Origin: Drosophila persimilis
Lineage: Eukaryota > Arthropoda > Insecta > Diptera > Drosophilidae
Assembly (NCBI RefSeq): GCF_003286085.1
Contig: NW_020825716.1
Span: 1-64,000 of the forward strand
Length of the DNA: 64,000 nucleotides
Reading direction: 5' to 3'
Under the pieces are notes generated by a model that was not told where the DNA came from, made no database searches, and saw nothing but the letters and a program-made list of their open reading frames with translations. Shown here piece after piece: positions 22,285-32,740 of this stretch. Position numbers and translations under genes: made by a program. The number at the start of each line of letters is the position of its first letter. Position 1 is the stretch's first letter.

Positions 22285-23563
22285 GGCGGAGCCTAGTTGC
22301 GCAGAGTGTGTTCTCACAGACGAGTCGGTCGCTGCAGACTGTGGATGACCACCGGAACTATTGTTGGGAGCAACTGGGAGAGTCTGTGCAGTGCTCTGAG
22401 TAGGAAGTGGGGTCCTAGCGTAGAGTTGCGCAGGTGTAGGCCTGCCAGATGAGTCGCTCGTTGTATACTGCCAGGAGTTACCGGAACGAGCGCTATGGGA
22501 GGCTGCGTGAGGCTGTGTTGCCACCTGAGCAGGAGTTGGGAAGTGCAGCAGTGTATGGTGTCTTTGACCACACTGCGTGCAGTTCCTTTTACTGGTACAT
22601 TTTGAAAGTGCATGGGAACGGCTCAGACCGTTGAGGCATGCCTTTGCATGATCGACGATGGCTTTCCTTGCAAAGCAGTCCTTGGACAAAAGGTCCGGGC
22701 AATGCCGAAGATTGTGACTGTCGCTACAGTGAGGGCAGCGAGTGTGTTCGGCAACCGCAGTCTTGGCGTGGAAACTGTTGCCCTTGTATGTTACGTTGCC
22801 AACTGACTTCTTCGGGTGCCTTTGATTGACAGGCTGCGGCACAGGTGTCCGCGTCGTGGAGTGGCCTCGATTTTCGAACACATCGATGCTGACGAGACGG
22901 TCGTTGAGAAATGATTGTAGCTGAGAAAATGTGGCAAGTTCGGCAGAGCTACCGAGATGGAGCTCCCAAGCTTGCAGTGTCGTGCTTGACAGTCTGGAAG
23001 TGAGATGATGAGCCATCCAATGTTGAACATCTAGATTCTTGAAAGCATTGAGACAAACCGTCGCAACATTAAGCATATGTTTTATATCAGCAGACTGCTC
23101 CTTTGTCAACTGTGGCAAGTCATACAAACCGTTCATATGGTACATAAACTGCAGCCGTTTGTTGTCGTATCGCTTGAGGACGAGACTCCAAGCTGTTGCA
23201 TAGTTAGTTCTCGCAAGCGCCGTCTGCTGAATATCCTCGTCGCGATCCGAGGGAAGAGCTTGCTTCAGGAAATGAAACCTTTGGACGTCGGACAGTTTCT
23301 GGTTGTTATGGATGATTTAAACAAATGCATCGTGAAATGCCGGCCAATCCACAAACTTGCCTGTAAATGTCGGTACAGGTAGCTTGGGCAATTGCACTGA
23401 TGATACAGATGGATTTGCTGGCTCTGGATTCTGCTGTACCGGTGGTGCTCTTGGACATACATTTTCGTAGGCCTCTGATATGATGCTGAATGCCGTTGTA
23501 TAGTCTTCATCAAAGCGAAAGGCCACTTCGCTGGACACATAACTATGCGTACTTGGACATCGA
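22285..23563 (-). pseudogene. BEL-1 unit I gag, main part
   Basis: Gag from the copia C insertion site down to the PR spacer. It has the capsid block LPKLPVPTFTGKFVDWPAF, then an in-frame TAA near 23316 (shared with unit III), then 477 open codons. This unit alone keeps the full nucleocapsid: CPHCSDSHNLRHC, a second Cys/His region (ACLNGLSRSHALSKC) and CTQCGQRHHTLLH. BEL/Pao Gag usually has two to three such knuckles. Confidence 0.85.
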
Positions 23564-23568
23564 AGTAT
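23564..23568. repeat. Target-site duplication of copia-like C, left copy
   Basis: AGTAT before the 5' LTR, repeated at 28192-28196 after the 3' LTR. The uninterrupted site is visible in unit III at 17300 (GAAGTATTAATC). Confidence 0.92.
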
Positions 23569-23824
23569 TGTTGGAATACGCCTATTCCCACATTCAAATA
23601 ATAACATTAAATAATATTATCGATATGTTAGGTATGGTTAGTTGTATGTATGAGTTAGTCTGGTCACACTTGAAGTGGCGATGCTCTCTCTTCTTCTGTG
23701 ATCTCAAGTGTGTGGACCGGTGTTGCAGCAAAAAGTAATCAAGAAATACATAAATAATCTTTAAAGAAAAACATAACTTGGTACTGTCTTCCGTTTACTA
23801 ATTGTCATAGCCAGTCTACCAATA
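23569..23824 (+). repeat. 5' LTR of copia-like C
   Basis: 256 bp; differs from the 249-bp 3' LTR mainly by GGTTAGTTGTATG in place of TTATTATTATG near 23636 and a few substitutions. Confidence 0.93.
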
Positions 23825-23841
23825 GGTTATGGGCCCAGTCC
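23825..23841 (+). other. Primer binding site of copia-like C
   Basis: GGTTATGGGCCCAGTCC immediately after the LTR, the copia-type internal initiator-tRNA primer site. Confidence 0.8.
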
Positions 23842-23958
23842 ACGCCAATTTAAATAAATTAAATTAATAACAAATAGTTGTGAAATTAGTTCCGCGTGCG
23901 TTCTTGTGTAGTTTTTTTTTTGTAGTGTGTGTGTGTATAATATATACATACATAGAAA

Positions 23959-24483
23959 ATGGAAAGAAATAAGCAACATATTAAGCCTTTTTGTGGCGAG
24001 AAATATTCTATATGGAAATTTAGAATCAGAGCTTTGTTTGCTGAATTAGAGGTGCTCCAAGTAGTCGATAACATAATGCCTAACGAAGTAGATGATAATT
24101 GGAAAAAGGCAGAGCGATGTGCGAAGAGCATTTTAATTCAATATTTAGGCGACGCATTTCTAAACTTCGCGGCAGGCGACATTTCGGCACGTGATATTCT
24201 GAAGAATTTAGACGCCATATATGAGCGTAGAAGCCTTGCGTCGCAATTAGCTGCACGTAAACGTTTAATAACACTCAAACTCTCAAGTGAAATGACACTT
24301 TCGAGTCATTTTGTTATTTTTGATGAAACAGTGAGTGAGTTGTTAGGGGCGGGCGCTAAAATGGATGAGATGGACAAAGTGGCACATTTGCTGCAGACTC
24401 TACCTTCAACCTATAATGGTGTCATCACGGCAATCGAAACTTTGTCAGATGAAACTCTATCATTAGCGTTTGTAAAAAAATAA
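23959..24483 (+). pseudogene. Copia-like Gag N-terminal part (element C)
   Basis: Starts at ATG 23959 after a 134-bp leader. 174 codons matching the copia capsid region (FxGEKYSIWKFRIRALF near the start, ERRSLASQLAARKRL about residues 91-105, ending SLAFVKK). It ends prematurely because an A-run at 24474-24480 has one extra A compared with element A; the reading continues in the next frame at 24485. Confidence 0.88.
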
Positions 24484-24484
24484 A

Positions 24485-25198
24485 TTGTTCGACTACGAGA
24501 CCAAATTAAGAAATGAAAGTACTGATACAAGTAGTAAAGTCATGAAGGCAGTTGTAAGAAATAATAACAATTTTAATAATCGTAAAACGTTTGGATCTAG
24601 AAACACACGGCAAAAGATATTATTTAAGGGAAAAGCTAGAAGTAATATTAAATGCCATCACTGTGGCAAAGAAGGGCACATGAAAAATGACTGTTACCAG
24701 TTTATAAGGTTAAATCAAAACAAAGAAAATTATAAACATAATAAACAAGCTCAGCTTGCAGCATCGGGCCACGGGTTCGCATTTATGATGCGGAAAATGA
24801 AAAAGAGTGATCAAATAAATAATGAACTCGGTTTTATACTCGATTCTGGTGCAACGGATCATTTGATCAATGATGACTCGCTGTACGCCGATTGCATCGA
24901 ATTGGAGCAGCCAATTAAAATCGCTGTGGCAAAAGAAGGCGAGTTTTTATATGCCACTAAGCGTGGAATTGTGCGGCTGCACAATGGACACAATATCACA
25001 CTGGAGGATGTGCTCTACTGCAAGGAGGCAGCAGGAAACCTCATGTCTGTCAAGCGTCTGCAACAGGCAGGGATGTCAATTAAGTTTGACTGTGGTGGTG
25101 TCTCCATATCAAAAAATGGAGTAATTGTTGTTAAACATACAGGTATGTTGGATATACCTGTAGTCAAATTCCAAGCATACAGTGTAGATGCTGTGTAG
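24485..25198 (+). pseudogene. Copia-like nucleocapsid and protease (element C)
   Basis: Continuation of gag-pol after the frameshift. The zinc knuckle CHHCGKEGHMKNDC is near residues 58-71 and the protease site LDSGATDHLIND near residues 118-129. It stops at TAG 25196 because about 80 bp present in element D (57010-57090, the LWHERLGHIS pre-integrase block) are deleted. Confidence 0.88.
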
Positions 25199-25200
25199 AT

Positions 25201-26788
25201 GATAATAATTTATTTAATGACAGTAATCTTCTTGTTAATTTAAAAATATCAGATGAAGTTTGTGAGTCATGTTTAAATGGGAAACAGGCTAGGTTGCCAT
25301 TTAAGCAATCTAAAGATAAAAGTTATATAAAACGACCCTTGTTTGTAATACATTCAGATGTATGTGGCCCCATTAAACCAGTTACACTAGACGATAAAAA
25401 TTATTTTGTGATCTTCGTAGATCAATTTACACATTATTGTGTAACCTATTTGTTAAAATATAAATCAGATGTATTCAATGTATTTAAAGATTTTGTAGCA
25501 AAGAGCGAGGCTCATTTTAATTTCAAGATTGTCAATTTGTACATTGACAACGGTAGAGAATACTTGTCGAATGAAATGCGTGAGTTCTGCGTTAATAAAG
25601 GAATAAGTTATCATTTGACAGTGCCACATACACCTCAGTTGAATGGTGTTTCGGAGCGAATGATAAGAACCATTACAGAGAAAGCTCGTGCTATGGTAAA
25701 TGGTGCAAAATTAGACAAAAGTTTTTGGGGTGAAGCTGTGCTAACTGCAACATATCTAATCAACAGAATTCCAAGCAAAGCACTTGGTGATTGTAAAATG
25801 ACCCCATATGAGCTGTGGCACAATAGAAAGCCCAATTTAAAATTTTTAAGAGTGTTCGGTTCAACCGTGTATGTGCACAACAAAATTAAAAAAGGTAAAT
25901 TTGATGAAAAATCATTCAAAGCTATCTTGATAGGGTATGAACAAAATGGACTCAAATTGTGGGATGTCATTAAAGGAAAAGTTATTGTTGCAAGAGATGT
26001 TGTCGTAGACGAGACTAATATGCTTTATTCTAGAGAAGTAAAATTTGAAACAGATTTCCCGAAAGAGAGTAAGGAAAGAAGTCAACAAGAATTCCTGAAT
26101 GAGAGTAAGGAATCTGATCAGCTTAATTTCCCGAATGATAGTACGGAATGTGGAATCCTGAATGAGAGTAAGGAATGTGATCAGTTTAATTTCCCGAATG
26201 AAAGTACGGAATGTGGAATCCTGAATGAGAGTAAGGAATGTGATCAGTTTTATCTCCCGAATGATAGTACGGAATGTGGAATCCTGAATGAGAGTAAGCA
26301 ATGTGATCAGTTTTATCTCCCGAATGAAAGTACGGAATGTGAAATCCTGAATGAAAGTAAGGAATGCGAAAAGCTGAATTTTCCGAATGAAAGTAGGAAA
26401 AGAAAAACTGATTTCCTGAATGATAGTAAGGAATTATATATCCCGAATGAGAGTAAGGATTGTGAAAAAGCTGATCAGCCAGATAATTGTCGTGAAGAAA
26501 ATAAGGATACTAATATAATTAGTAGAAAAAGTGAGAGGTTAAAGTCTAAGCCGAAGGTGTCTTATAAAGAACATGATAAAAGCTTTAACAAATTTATATT
26601 AAATGCCCATATAGTGTTTGATGAAGTTCCAAATTCTTTTGATGAAATAAATTTTAGGAATGATAAATCTGATTGGGAGGAGGCAATAAATACAGAGTTA
26701 AATGCCCATGAAATTAATAACACCTGGACAATTATAAAGAAGCCAGAAAACAAAAATATTGTAGACAGTAGATGGGTATATATATATA
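25201..26788 (+). pseudogene. Copia-like integrase and NESK repeat linker (element C)
   Basis: Open frame, 513 codons from 25294. The zinc-binding CESCLNGKQ lies just upstream (25255-25290). The catalytic core has VIHSDVCGPI (Asp), IDNGREYLS (Asp) and NGVSERMIRTI (Glu). The C-terminal RVFGSTVYVH / GYEQNGLKLWD blocks are followed by a linker of alternating LNESKEC and FPNES/DSTECG units, then the first RT residues up to SRWV, where the TA run begins. All three catalytic residues look intact. Confidence 0.9.
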
Positions 26789-26797
26789 TATATATAT

Positions 26798-27604
26798 TTG
26801 AGTCAAGCTTCATATGTAAAAAGAATTTTAAATAAATTTAACATGGATAGTTGCAATTCAGTCAGTACTCCATTACTAAATAAACTAAATTATGAGTTAC
26901 TTAACTCAGGTGAAGACTGCAATGCTACATGTCGAAACCTTATTGGCTGTTTAATGTACATAATGCTGTGTACACGACCAGATTTAGCTACCGCTGTAAA
27001 TATCTTGAGTAGATATAGTAGCAAGAACAATGCTGAGTTATGGCAATGTTTAAAAAGGGTTATTAGATATTTAAAGGGAACTATTGATATGAAGCTTATA
27101 TTTAAAAAGAATACATCATTTGAAAATACATTAGTTGGCTATGTAGACTCCGATTGGGGTAGTAATGAGATTGATAGAAAAAGTACAACGGGTTATTTGT
27201 TTAAAATGTTCGATTCCAATTTAATTTGTTGTAATACAAAAAGACAGAATTCAGTGGCAGCTTCATCAACTGAAGCTGAATATATGGCCCTATTTGAAGC
27301 TGTAAGAGAAGCTTTATGGCTAAAGTCTCTTCTAAATAGTATTAATCTTAAACTCGACAGACCCATTAAAATTTATGAAGACAACCAAGGCTGTATTAGC
27401 ATTGCAAATAATCCCTCATGTCATAAAAGAGCAAAGCATATTGATATAAAATATCATTTTTCAAGAGAACAGATAGAAACTAATGAGATTTCTCTTGAGT
27501 ATATTAATACAGACAACCAACTTGCTGACATCTTCATGAAGCCACTACCTGCTGGAAGATTTGCGGAACTGCGGAACAAATTAGGACTACTACAAGAAGA
27601 ATGA
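26798..27604 (+). pseudogene. Copia-like RT tail and RNase H (element C)
   Basis: 268-codon frame from LSQASYVKRIL through the RNase H motifs YVDSDWGS, SSTEAEYMA and YEDNQG to a TGA at 27602. It lies in a frame that the TA run separates from IN. No RT palm is present. Confidence 0.9.
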
Positions 27605-27942
27605 TTCCAATTTAATGAAAACATGAACATGAAGCTTTATTAACGAATTTATTACATTAATTCATATTTAATTTTTTTTTTTGATTTGAACCAAAAGAAC
27701 CAATGAATTGTTAAAGTAATTTAATTTTATGTTAATCTAATTTTAAAGTGATCTGATCGGGTTTTTCTGGGTTTTCCCCGTATCCTTAGAGCAAATGCTA
27801 GATCACATAACACTTCCCAGAATGCACACCAACCACATTAGAATAACAATTGAAAAGGTAACTTTTTGATTTAATGATGAAAACTTTTTTATATTTTTTA
27901 TTTTTATGATTTTGATAATTAATGTTATTATTGAGGGGGGCG

Positions 27943-28191
27943 TGTTGGAATACGCCTATTCCCACATTAAAATAATAACATTAAATAATATTATCGATAT
28001 GTTAGGTATTATTATTATGAGTTAGTCTGGTCACACTTGAAGTGTCGACGCTCTCTCTTCTTTTGTGATCTCAAGTGTGTGGACCGGTGTTGCAGCAAAA
28101 AGTAATCAAGAAATACATAAATAATCTTTAAAGAAAAACATAACTTGGTACTGTCTTCCGTTTACTAATTGTCATAGCCAGTCTACCAATA
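27943..28191 (+). repeat. 3' LTR of copia-like C
   Basis: 249 bp, TGTTGG to CCAATA, followed by the AGTAT target duplicate. Confidence 0.93.
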
Positions 28192-28196
28192 AGTAT

Positions 28197-28415
28197 TAAT
28201 AAACGTTGATGATTTTGCTCAAATTCACCTAAGAACCGTTGCAAAGTTTGTAAGCGCGTTTGAAAATAAGCTTTTGTTTTCCGATCTGCGCCATCCTTTC
28301 TGAAATTACGCACCGTTTGATTAACCCTCGCAATGAGATTTGTCTGAATAACACTGAGATTGTCGATCTCCACCTAAGGATCGGCTTCGAGGTCGTGGGA
28401 CTCGGCTGTTGACAT
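28197..28415 (-). pseudogene. BEL-1 unit I gag, N-terminal part
   Basis: The gag start is ATG at 28415 (MSTAESHDLEADP), chosen because it is the first ATG after the leader and is in frame with the conserved IARVNQTVRNFRKDGAD block. A TAG interrupts the frame at codon 14 (28374-28376), then the frame continues to the copia C insertion. The in-frame stop right after the start would block Gag synthesis from this copy. Confidence 0.8.
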
Positions 28416-28954
28416 GTTGCTGTTATATGTGTATGTACCTTTCTCACCCTTAGTTGCACTCTCTTTGACCTTGTACAAAATACCCACAACGAAATACTTA
28501 CTCTGGTACTCGGGAGTGCTTCTCTTTGCTTAAAGCGTAGCTTAAGAGAACTTGCGAGTCGTTGTTGTTGGTGTTGTCCGAGCGGAGAGCAGAAACAGTG
28601 CTACTGTGAGCGTTGAGTTGAGGCCTTGTGTCTAGAGATGATGTGCAGCAACAGAACGCTCGTTGGTCTCTTGGTCTCTGCTTTGCACGAGAGAGAGGCT
28701 GCTGTCTAACCGTCGGCTTGAGTTGCTTTTTGTGTGCTGCAGTGAGGCTACTGTCCAGGCGCAGAGCTATCGTCTGGTCTTCTTTGTCCCTGCTTCGTGC
28801 GAGAGATAGCGGCTGTTGGATAAACCGTTGGTTTGCGTTGTGTTTGCCGTTTACAGTTGCAGCCGGTAAAATATGATTTTATTTGTACATTTAACTGAAC
28901 GCGGAACGAGGTAGAATCATATGCGGATAGTACGAATTAAACGCGGTTCCCCCC
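28416..28954 (-). other. BEL-1 leader
   Basis: About 540 bp of untranslated leader between the primer site and gag. Some frames are open for 60-80 codons but none resembles a protein family. Confidence 0.6.
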
Positions 28955-28965
28955 ATGGGCCACCA
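28955..28965 (-). other. BEL-1 primer binding site (tRNA-Ile type)
   Basis: The minus strand reads TGGTGGCCCAT four bases after the LTR end. This is the complement of the expected 3' end ATGGGCCA-CCA of Drosophila tRNA-Ile(AAU). The position and the 11-base fit are seen in the sequence; the tRNA identity comes from memory of that tRNA. Confidence 0.65.
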
Positions 28966-28969
28966 AAAA

Positions 28970-29333
28970 TGTTGTGAAATCCTCGATACGAGATTTCATT
29001 GTTGAGCAGAAATGCTCTGGGGAATCTTTGCGTTTAATAGTGTACTACACGATATAGACAATTCGAGATTTATTCATTTGGACTTCAATCAACTTAAACT
29101 TTAATCGTAATCGCGTATAGAGTACAATGTAATGGGTACTACGGGTTTAAGCGCGGCCGGCTGCAACTGCTAATTGTCGTTGTGATTTCGTCGACACGCA
29201 AACGAAGACTCTTCTTTGTGATCGGAGACGAGGTTACGCCGCCCTAGCATGAAACGACGCCGTTCTCCGAGTGGGCAGTCGCAGTTAGAGCGCTCTCACT
29301 CTCTTTGTAGTTAAACCCTTAGAAAACCGTCCA
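28970..29333 (-). repeat. BEL-1 5' LTR (right end)
   Basis: 364 bp, same ends as the LTR at 8578. Together with the target duplicate GCCGC at 29334-29338 it closes the composite insertion. Confidence 0.9.
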
Positions 29334-30320
29334 GCCGCTTGCAGTCGACCACCTACTCGTCAGATTCCCTCCTGATCCATGAATGGTGTTAGAGAGTTTA
29401 TTGAACTTCCCTTTTGTGTTTCCTTATGTGTTGTTAAGTGACGTAAGTCTTCTTTGAAGTCATTCTGTTGTATGTAACGTATGACAATTTTCTGAGCTTC
29501 TTTCATCTCATTGAATTGGACAGTCTTGCTTGTGTGCGTTTTCCTTCCTCGAAAACGCATCATGTAAGCTACTATTCTCAATAGCTTGTTGTATGAGTTG
29601 TTCTGCTTTATTTTTTAGATTAAGTCATCCTCCTGAGTGATAGTCATAATTGATGACTGACCAATCTTTTGGGGATTTGGACTCATCAATTCCTCTTTTG
29701 TAGCCACAAATGGTGGTGGCCATGTAGATGTTGGGCCGTGTAAAAATAGTGGTCCATAAAACCACATGCTATGTTTTGCGAACTTCGTCGCTTCGTCATT
29801 CCTCTGGAGAGTACATCTGCTGCATTATTTTCGGATGAGACATGCCTCCACTGCCTTTGTATCGTCAATTCTTCAATCGTTGCTATTCTTGTAGATACGA
29901 ATTTGTCTCGGTTGGATGACGAGCAGTTAATTCATGACAATACGATCCTTGAGTCAGACCAAAAGAATGTTGATGCATCTTCCATTGATAACTGTTCCTT
30001 TAGTTTTGCTGTCAATTGAGCACCAAACACCGCCGCTTTTAGTTCCAAACGGGGTAATGGTAATGCATTGATGGGCGCTAAATGTGATTTGGCACATAGC
30101 AATTGAATCGTTGCCCACTTATCCTTATGTATTGCTCGGATATATACTGCAGCTCCAAATGCTTTCTCCGATGCGACAACAAAGGTATGTATCTCTGATG
30201 ATATCGGAATTTGTTCTTGGAATATATGACGTGGTACCTGTATGGAGTTTAATAATTTTAACTCCTCCCTGTACATTTTCCATTCCTCCTGGAGATGAAC
30301 TGGAAGCGCTTCATTGTAGT
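29334..30320 (-). pseudogene. BEL-2 RNase H to integrase N-terminus
   Basis: Minus-strand BEL/Pao pol. RNase H is read from about 30320 (NEALPVHLQEEWKMYREELKLL) through LPRLELKAAVFGAQL and FFWSDSRIVLS (30276-29932). Next comes WRHVSSENNAADVLSRG (29868-29686), then the spacer (29581-29360), ending RRVGGRLQAA at 29339, which continues as NISFDAKHPMLLPY at 8572. A large share of the codons is intact but several stops and frameshifts occur. This is the oldest layer of the nest. Confidence 0.85.
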
Positions 30321-30538
30321 TGTTGAGGAACGCATAACAAGTCCATCGCTAAGCGAAGAACCATCGTCAAAAGAGAACAAGAAGAGAATGGAAGAGACGA
30401 AAATTTGTATACACACATATGTATTCTTATCGCCGCTGCGTCGGCATTTTTCAGTACCAAATAGACATCGAACTGGACAAGAACAAAATAAATACAGTCC
30501 CCTAAAATCAAATCCGTCGAGCATATTATTCGCGAACA
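30321..30538 (+). repeat. Candidate 5' LTR of BEL-3
   Basis: 218 bp beginning TGTTGAGG and ending CGCGAACA, giving a TGTT/AACA terminal pair, placed between the BEL-2 RNase H and the primer site. No second copy is available for comparison. Confidence 0.6.
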
Positions 30539-30543
30539 TTCTT

Positions 30544-30560
30544 TGGTCCTTCAAGCCGGA
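30544..30560 (+). other. BEL-3 primer binding site (tRNA-Tyr type)
   Basis: TGGTCCTTCAAGCCGGA lies five bases after the LTR end. It differs at one base from the complement of the 3' end of tRNA-Tyr (CCGGCTCGAAGGA-CCA as remembered). Confidence 0.65.
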
Positions 30561-30608
30561 TTCTTGAACAGTTTTGTGTGCTTTGGTGTTCATTGAAAAT
30601 TGTTTACA

Positions 30609-31435
30609 ATGGACCAATTAAAGGCATTGGTAAAAGCCCGTGGCAGACTCAAGGCCATTATCATACAAATACAAATACAACGGCGGAGGTCACCTCACGG
30701 ATGGAACTACTCCAATCGGCTTGGAAAGAGTTCTCACAACTTGGAGATTCCATAGCCCTTCTCGAACACGTGGATGGGTATGGGGATCCAGAGGAAGACA
30801 ATGCACTCTACGAGGAAAAGTATCTATTGGCATATGCCAATATTTTGGAGAAAAAGGGGTTAGTACAACCAACTACAACTGCAACGATCAACGGGGATGG
30901 CAGAAGAGAGCTTCATATAAACAACAACGCAGTACTCAGTCTGCTACAACAACAACAACAGCTATTTGAACAGTTAGCTGCAAACCAGAACACGACGAAC
31001 AAGTCTATGCGTGCTGCTGGAGAGAGCGAGAGCGTCGAGTTTAGAGGCTCGGTGAATTCGAATTCGGCTGTTGGTGCGGTCACACCAATACAGAGCGAAT
31101 TGCCAAAAATTCAAATCAAACGGTTCGCTGGCAGCTACACAGAGTGGCCAGCATTTCAGGATATCTATGAAAGTACAATTCATAGCAGGCAGCATTTGAC
31201 GAACACACAGAAGTTTCATCATTTGAAAACACTACTTATCGATGAGGCTGCCAACTTGGTACGACATTTGTCGATCACGGACACTGCTTACAACACTGCA
31301 TGGGAACGTCTCAAGGAAAGGTACAGCGGCCGAGGCATATCGTAAACTCGTTTTTGGAATAATTTATGAAGTTGCCCACAACTACTAAAATTGATGCGGC
31401 GATTTTGCGTAAAGTGTCCGACGGTGGATGGCCGA
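30609..31435 (+). pseudogene. BEL-3 gag, N-terminal part, frameshifted
   Basis: Starts MDQLKALVKARGRLKA at 30609, typical of BEL Gag, then frameshifts near 30670 into the 30690-31345 frame (MELLQSAWKEFSQLGDSIALLE). Next come a Q-rich segment and the capsid block LPKIQIKRFAGSYTEWPAFQD (about 31105-31160), and a second frameshift near 31333 followed by an in-frame TAA. The last recognisable words are LPTTTKIDAAILRKVSDGG at 31370-31435. Confidence 0.82.
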
Positions 31436-31896
31436 CCTGCTGCAAATCCTCCGACTCCACCCTACGGTAGCCGCGGTGCAGGACGACCCGGAATGGGCAG
31501 AGGCTCCCCCGAATGGCGGACCAACGCGCCAGGTCGGCGGTTGCCCCGGGACCTCATATCCAACATAACCGTATTCTTACGCGATCGCGCCTACCGACTG
31601 GGAGTCCGGCGACTGGAGGTCCATGACGGCACCTGCTTTCGCGTAAAAATTACCCGCAACCGGGCTGTCACCGTCACTCTTCGGCACCCCCGAAGTATGG
31701 AGGGGGTGTGAGGGAGCGTACGCTCCACCCACATTTTTCCGCCCATCAACTTGCCGGCATTTTTCCATTGGAGGGACCCGAACTTACTTTATTAGAATTA
31801 AGATTTTTGACTTTTCTTCTTTTTCTAGTTTTAAGCATTGACTTTTCAGTTTTAGGTTAAAGGGGAGGGGGGAAGGCCACGAAGGCTACATGTTAT
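31436..31896. other. Unassigned segment with a candidate LTR start
   Basis: GC-rich 31436-31700, then AT-rich. An open frame ends in RHPRSMEGV at 31711 without a recognised family. GGAGGGGG at 31699-31706 looks like a polypurine tract, and TGTGAGGG at 31707 could be an LTR start containing the 14-bp perfect palindrome GGAGCGTACGCTCC (31713-31726). A second purine run AGGGGAGGGGGGAAGG lies at 31861-31876. No gene can be named. Confidence 0.35.
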
Positions 31897-32739
31897 TATA
31901 CCCGATACTCAAAATGAGTATTGGGGTATATTAGATTTGTGGTAAAAGTGGATGTGTGTAACGTCCAGAAGGAATCGTTTCCGACCCCATAAAGTATATA
32001 TATTCTTGATCAGCATCAATAGCCGAGTCGATTGAGCCCTGTATGTCTGTCTGTCTGTCCATCCGTCCGTCCGTCCGTCCGTCCATCCGTCCGTCCGTCC
32101 TTCCGTCCGTCCGTCCCCTTCAGCGCCTAGTGCTCAAAGACTATAAGAGCTAGAGCAACGATGTTTTGGATCCAGACTTCTGTGATATGTCACTGCTACA
32201 AAAATAGTTCAGAACTTCGCCCCGCCCACTTCCGCCCCCACAAAGGACGAAAATCTGTGGCACCCACATTTTTAAAGATACGATAAAACCAAAAACTCAG
32301 AATCGTAGAGGATGTTTATATGTTCTAGAATATAAAATCTCAACCAGATCGTATAATTATTATAGCCAGAAACAAGAAAACAATTTCATTCTTTCTCGCT
32401 CTGTCTCTCTCTAACACACAGGATTCATGGTCGGTTTTGCCAATTGCAAAATATGAGTTCAAGGATCTCAGAACCTATAAGAGCCAGAGCAACCAAATTT
32501 GGTATCCACACTCCTGTGATATCGGACCTTGACCGTTTCGTGTCCAAATTTCGCCACACCCCCTTCCGCCCCCGCAAAGGACTAAAATCTGGGGCATCCA
32601 CAAATCTCAGAGACTATTAAGGCTAGAGTAACCAAATTTGGTATCCGCACTCCTGTTAGATCTCACTTTAAAACGTATATCTCAGAATTTCGCCCTACCC
32701 CCTACCGCCCACACAAAGGACGAAAATCTGTTGCATCCA
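31897..32739 (-). mobile_element. DINE-1/INE-1 (Helentron), inverted, 5' truncated
   Basis: Starts TATACCCGATACTCAAAATGAGTAT, the reverse complement of the DINE-1 3' end, then the ATATATACTTTATGGGGTCGG block and a (GTCC)n run at 32055-32115. The remaining body ends around 32739 where gypsy integrase begins. It lacks the DINE-1 5' hairpin. Confidence 0.85.
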
Positions 32740-32740
32740 G

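Larger units (their letters stand above)
23569..28191 (+). mobile_element. Copia-like retrotransposon C, RT-deleted, complete ends
   Basis: 4623 bp with both LTRs, PBS, PPT and a perfect 5-bp target duplication, inserted in BEL-1 unit I gag. Coding region: gag (one frameshift), PR, IN, linker, RNase H. The RT core is missing, replaced by a TA run at 26777-26797, exactly the same lesion as in element A. The 3' UTR is 27605-27930 and the polypurine tract 27931-27942. Confidence 0.95.
8578..29333 (-). mobile_element. BEL-1 composite: four tandem partial BEL/Pao units between two LTRs
   Basis: A 20.8-kb insertion (about 16.1 kb without copia C). Both ends are 364-bp LTRs in minus orientation, flanked by the 5-bp duplication GCCGC. 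In transcription order (right to left) it holds: LTR, PBS, leader, unit I (gag, then RNase H and part of IN), unit II (PR, RT, RNase H, IN, 3' end), unit III (gag, PR, RT, RNase H, part of IN), unit IV (gag zinc knuckle, PR, RT, RNase H, IN), PPT, LTR. Units join without intervening LTRs. All are clearly the same family and nearly identical, but each carries stops or frameshifts. Confidence 0.88.
30321..31435 (+). mobile_element. BEL-3, 5' end only
   Basis: Plus-strand BEL/Pao element inserted in BEL-2: LTR, primer site and part of gag. It ends at about 31435 where an unrelated GC-rich segment begins; no pol or 3' LTR is seen in the window. Confidence 0.75.

Noticed and set aside
32055..32118. 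GTCC/GGAC runs (also at 48765, 52326, 54447, 56760, 59680) as independent microsatellites or regulatory repeats
   Set aside because: They occupy the same place in every DINE-1 copy and are a usual internal part of this family.
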